In this document: in pieces, positions 7,236 through 8,383 of the stretch
Layout: every line of letters begins with the position of its first letter
How positions within the stretch are numbered: the first letter of the stretch is position 1
Source of the DNA: Clostridia bacterium
Lineage (GTDB): Bacteria; Bacillota; Clostridia; UMGS1883
Reading direction: 5' to 3'
DNA: 8,383 nucleotides
Assembly (NCBI GenBank): GCA_021202495.1
Contig: JAJQCX010000050.1
Span: forward strand, 1 to 8,383
The notes under the pieces: generated by a model
The model's database searches: none
The model's input: only the letters and a program-made list of their open reading frames with translations
Told to the model about the DNA's origin: nothing
Translations under genes and position numbers: made by a program

Positions 7236-8311
7236 ATCATCCACTCCTGTCTGTATTTATCCGCCGCCAAAAGGCAGCTTTTTATGCTTGAAAAATTGTA
7301 ATATTTTGATTTGTCAGTTGCCGTGACGAATTTGGCGAATTGGGTTTGAAGCTCGATTGGGGGAACAATAATTGTTCTTTGTTGAAATGCCTTGAAATCA
7401 ATGTTATCTGCTGTCACGCCACGCACTCCCGCAAGCACATCTGCTTCAATTGCCTTAAAGAAATACATAAGGAATGCAGATGTTATCTTGTCATTTGGCA
7501 CAAATGCTTTCATGTCTTGATTTATTGTTACAGGTGTACTATTTATAGCAAGCGGTAATGTATGTTTTAATATACCGCTTCTTATTACCATAAGCACTGA
7601 ATTTGAAGGGACTAAATTTGTTGTGCTGTGTGAAATAGCTTCTTCTGTAATATGATCAATGCTGTCGCTAATAACTGCCGATTTCATATCTTTAGGCGAA
7701 ACCCACGGTATCGTGCCGGTAAAATATTCAGCATGGCTTTTAGATGGTGTGCCACCTCCCAAAATTTCGCGGCATACGTCTGTTATCGGAACAGCTAACC
7801 ATCTGTCGCTGTTGATCAACGGATCCCCAAACATTTCGATAAATCGGGACTTGACGAGCCGATCTAAAAGATTAATTTCCGATTGTCTTATTGCAATAAG
7901 GTCAGTTATTTTATCTAGATTATCCACGATGATTTTTTGCTGTTCTAACTCAGGAAAATTTATGTCAATCTGTAGTAGATTCGCTTTTGTAAGGCTTGGA
8001 ATTGTTACTGTAGTATTTAACTTTTCAAAGTCATAATTCACGCAGAAATAATATAGATATTTTGGTAATAGGAGCTGTTTATTTACAACCAATCCAAATG
8101 CCGTATCAACATTCCAAAATGGCTCATTTACAAAGATAGGATTGTTGATATTGCCTTTTCTGCCTATTACTATAGTTTCGGCATCGCAAAGAAAATCATC
8201 CGCATAACCCATCACACCCCCACTACCATATATAGGGTATTTTCCTTGCGGGTTTTCTACTTGCCGTTGATTTTTGCCATTTCGGATTTCTAGAACGTCT
8301 GCAAATTTCAT
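7214..8311 (-). CDS. hsdS: Type I restriction-modification specificity subunit S
   Basis: DNA-recognition subunit shared by the methyltransferase (M2S) and restriction (R2M2S) complexes; it sets the bipartite target. It starts directly in the first target-recognition domain (about 1-120; motifs PIYGSGGVMGYADDF and FWNVDTAFGL). A helical conserved region follows (about 121-163, with RLVKSRFIEMFGDP), then the second recognition domain (about 164-320; GGGTPSKSHAEYF, IPWVSPKDM, LPLAINSTPVTINQD), then a short distal segment. At 365 aa it is at the low end for a two-domain S subunit. After FVTATDKSKYY the last 30 residues do not look like the usual closing helix. ATG at 8311 has a strong GGGGAGGT site 6 nt upstream. 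Sample lines count at about 30-40% GC against about 50% in hsdR and the ABC genes, a sign of exchange. The recognised sequence cannot be predicted. Confidence 0.94.
   Translation of the reverse strand: MKFADVLEIRNGKNQRQVENPQGKYPIYGSGGVMGYADDFLCDAETIVIGRKGNINNPIFVNEPFWNVDTAFGLVVNKQLLLPKYLYYFCVNYDFEKLNTTVTIPSLTKANLLQIDINFPELEQQKIIVDNLDKITDLIAIRQSEINLLDRLVKSRFIEMFGDPLINSDRWLAVPITDVCREILGGGTPSKSHAEYFTGTIPWVSPKDMKSAVISDSIDHITEEAISHSTTNLVPSNSVLMVIRSGILKHTLPLAINSTPVTINQDMKAFVPNDKITSAFLMYFFKAIEADVLAGVRGVTADNIDFKAFQQRTIIVPPIELQTQFAKFVTATDKSKYYNFSSIKSCLLAADKYRQEWMMCQTLNF
7244..7248 (-). promoter_or_regulatory. Ribosome binding site for hsdR inside hsdS
   Basis: AGGAG on the minus strand, embedded in the last codons of hsdS, is 8 nt before the GTG at 7235. 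It overlaps the in-frame GTG at 7244, which makes that codon an unlikely start. It supports coupled translation of hsdR by ribosomes finishing hsdS at the TGA at 7216-7214. Confidence 0.65.
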
Positions 8312-8313
8312 GC

Positions 8314-8343
8314 CGCCACCTCCCCTAAAAATCGGGATTGGCG
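8314..8343 (-). promoter_or_regulatory. Candidate hairpin enclosing the hsdS ribosome binding site
   Basis: In minus-strand RNA, CGCCA (8343-8339) can pair with UGGCG (8318-8314), and UCCC (8337-8334) with GGGA (8324-8321). This gives a 5 bp plus 4 bp stem with a small internal loop and a 9-nt loop. The strong ribosome site GGGGAGGU (8325-8318) of hsdS lies largely in the 3' arm, only 6 nt before the ATG at 8311. If it folds, translation of hsdS would be damped unless an upstream ribosome opens it. It is not followed by a U tract, so it is not a terminator. Folding was judged by eye. Confidence 0.4.
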
Positions 8344-8383
8344 TCAGGCGATGTACTTTTTATGGCTTATTTTGACGTTATTT
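8344..8383 (-). CDS. Possible C-terminal tail of the upstream gene (hsdM or an accessory hsd gene), cut by window edge
   Basis: One minus-strand frame is open from the window edge to a TGA at 8346-8344 and would encode the ending NNVKISHKKYIA. The other two frames stop within the first 13 bases. The expected neighbour of hsdS is hsdM, but twelve residues are too few to recognise, and they do not obviously match a typical HsdM C-terminus. The stop sits directly before the hairpin covering the hsdS ribosome site, which would suit coupled translation. Confidence 0.25.
   Translation of the reverse strand, partial: NNVKISHKKYIA

Noticed and set aside
3870..8311. Novel defence island or undescribed system
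   Set aside because: Both genes are intact, recognisable type I restriction-modification subunits, and the ABC pair next to them has its own promoter. Nothing ties the exporter to defence beyond adjacency.

Overview
The window carries two minus-strand gene groups and nothing convincing on the plus strand. It looks like an anaerobic Gram-positive Firmicute, probably a Clostridia-class gut-type organism. This rests on the two-gene heterodimeric ABC exporter with typical Firmicutes features, strong purine-rich Shine-Dalgarno sites, and GTG and TTG starts. The backbone is near 50% GC by hand counts of sample lines. No rRNA or other phylogenetic marker is present, so the assignment is an inference.

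Read in the direction of transcription (right to left), the first group is a type I restriction-modification locus. A 32-40 bp tail of an unidentified upstream gene is at the right edge, followed by hsdS (specificity subunit, 365 aa) and hsdR (restriction/translocation subunit, about 1121 aa). hsdS and hsdR overlap by about 22 bp and look translationally coupled. The methyltransferase gene hsdM is not in the window and would be expected just beyond the right edge. hsdS is clearly more AT-rich than everything else, as expected for exchanged specificity genes. HsdR has an N-terminal DUF4145-like domain, a coiled coil, a PD-(D/E)XK nuclease with QxxxY, an SF2 helicase motor and a C-terminal domain of the EcoEI type.

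A 167-bp intergenic region (about 3703-3869) separates the groups. It holds a long imperfect inverted repeat just after the hsdR stop, a spaced direct repeat, an A-rich tract and a good sigma-70/sigma-A type promoter pointing into the second group.

The second group is a two-gene operon of half-size ABC exporters (590 and 637 aa) that overlap by 8 bp. The subunits are complementary and asymmetric. The first has an Asp in place of the catalytic Walker B Glu but a canonical signature. The second has the catalytic Glu but a degenerate signature. This is the hallmark of BmrCD/LmrCD/TM287-288-type heterodimers with one degenerate and one active ATP site.

I see no sign of a wholly new system. The main points of interest are the regulatory architecture (the intergenic region and a hairpin masking the hsdS ribosome binding site), start-site corrections, and the foreign composition and unusual C-terminus of hsdS.
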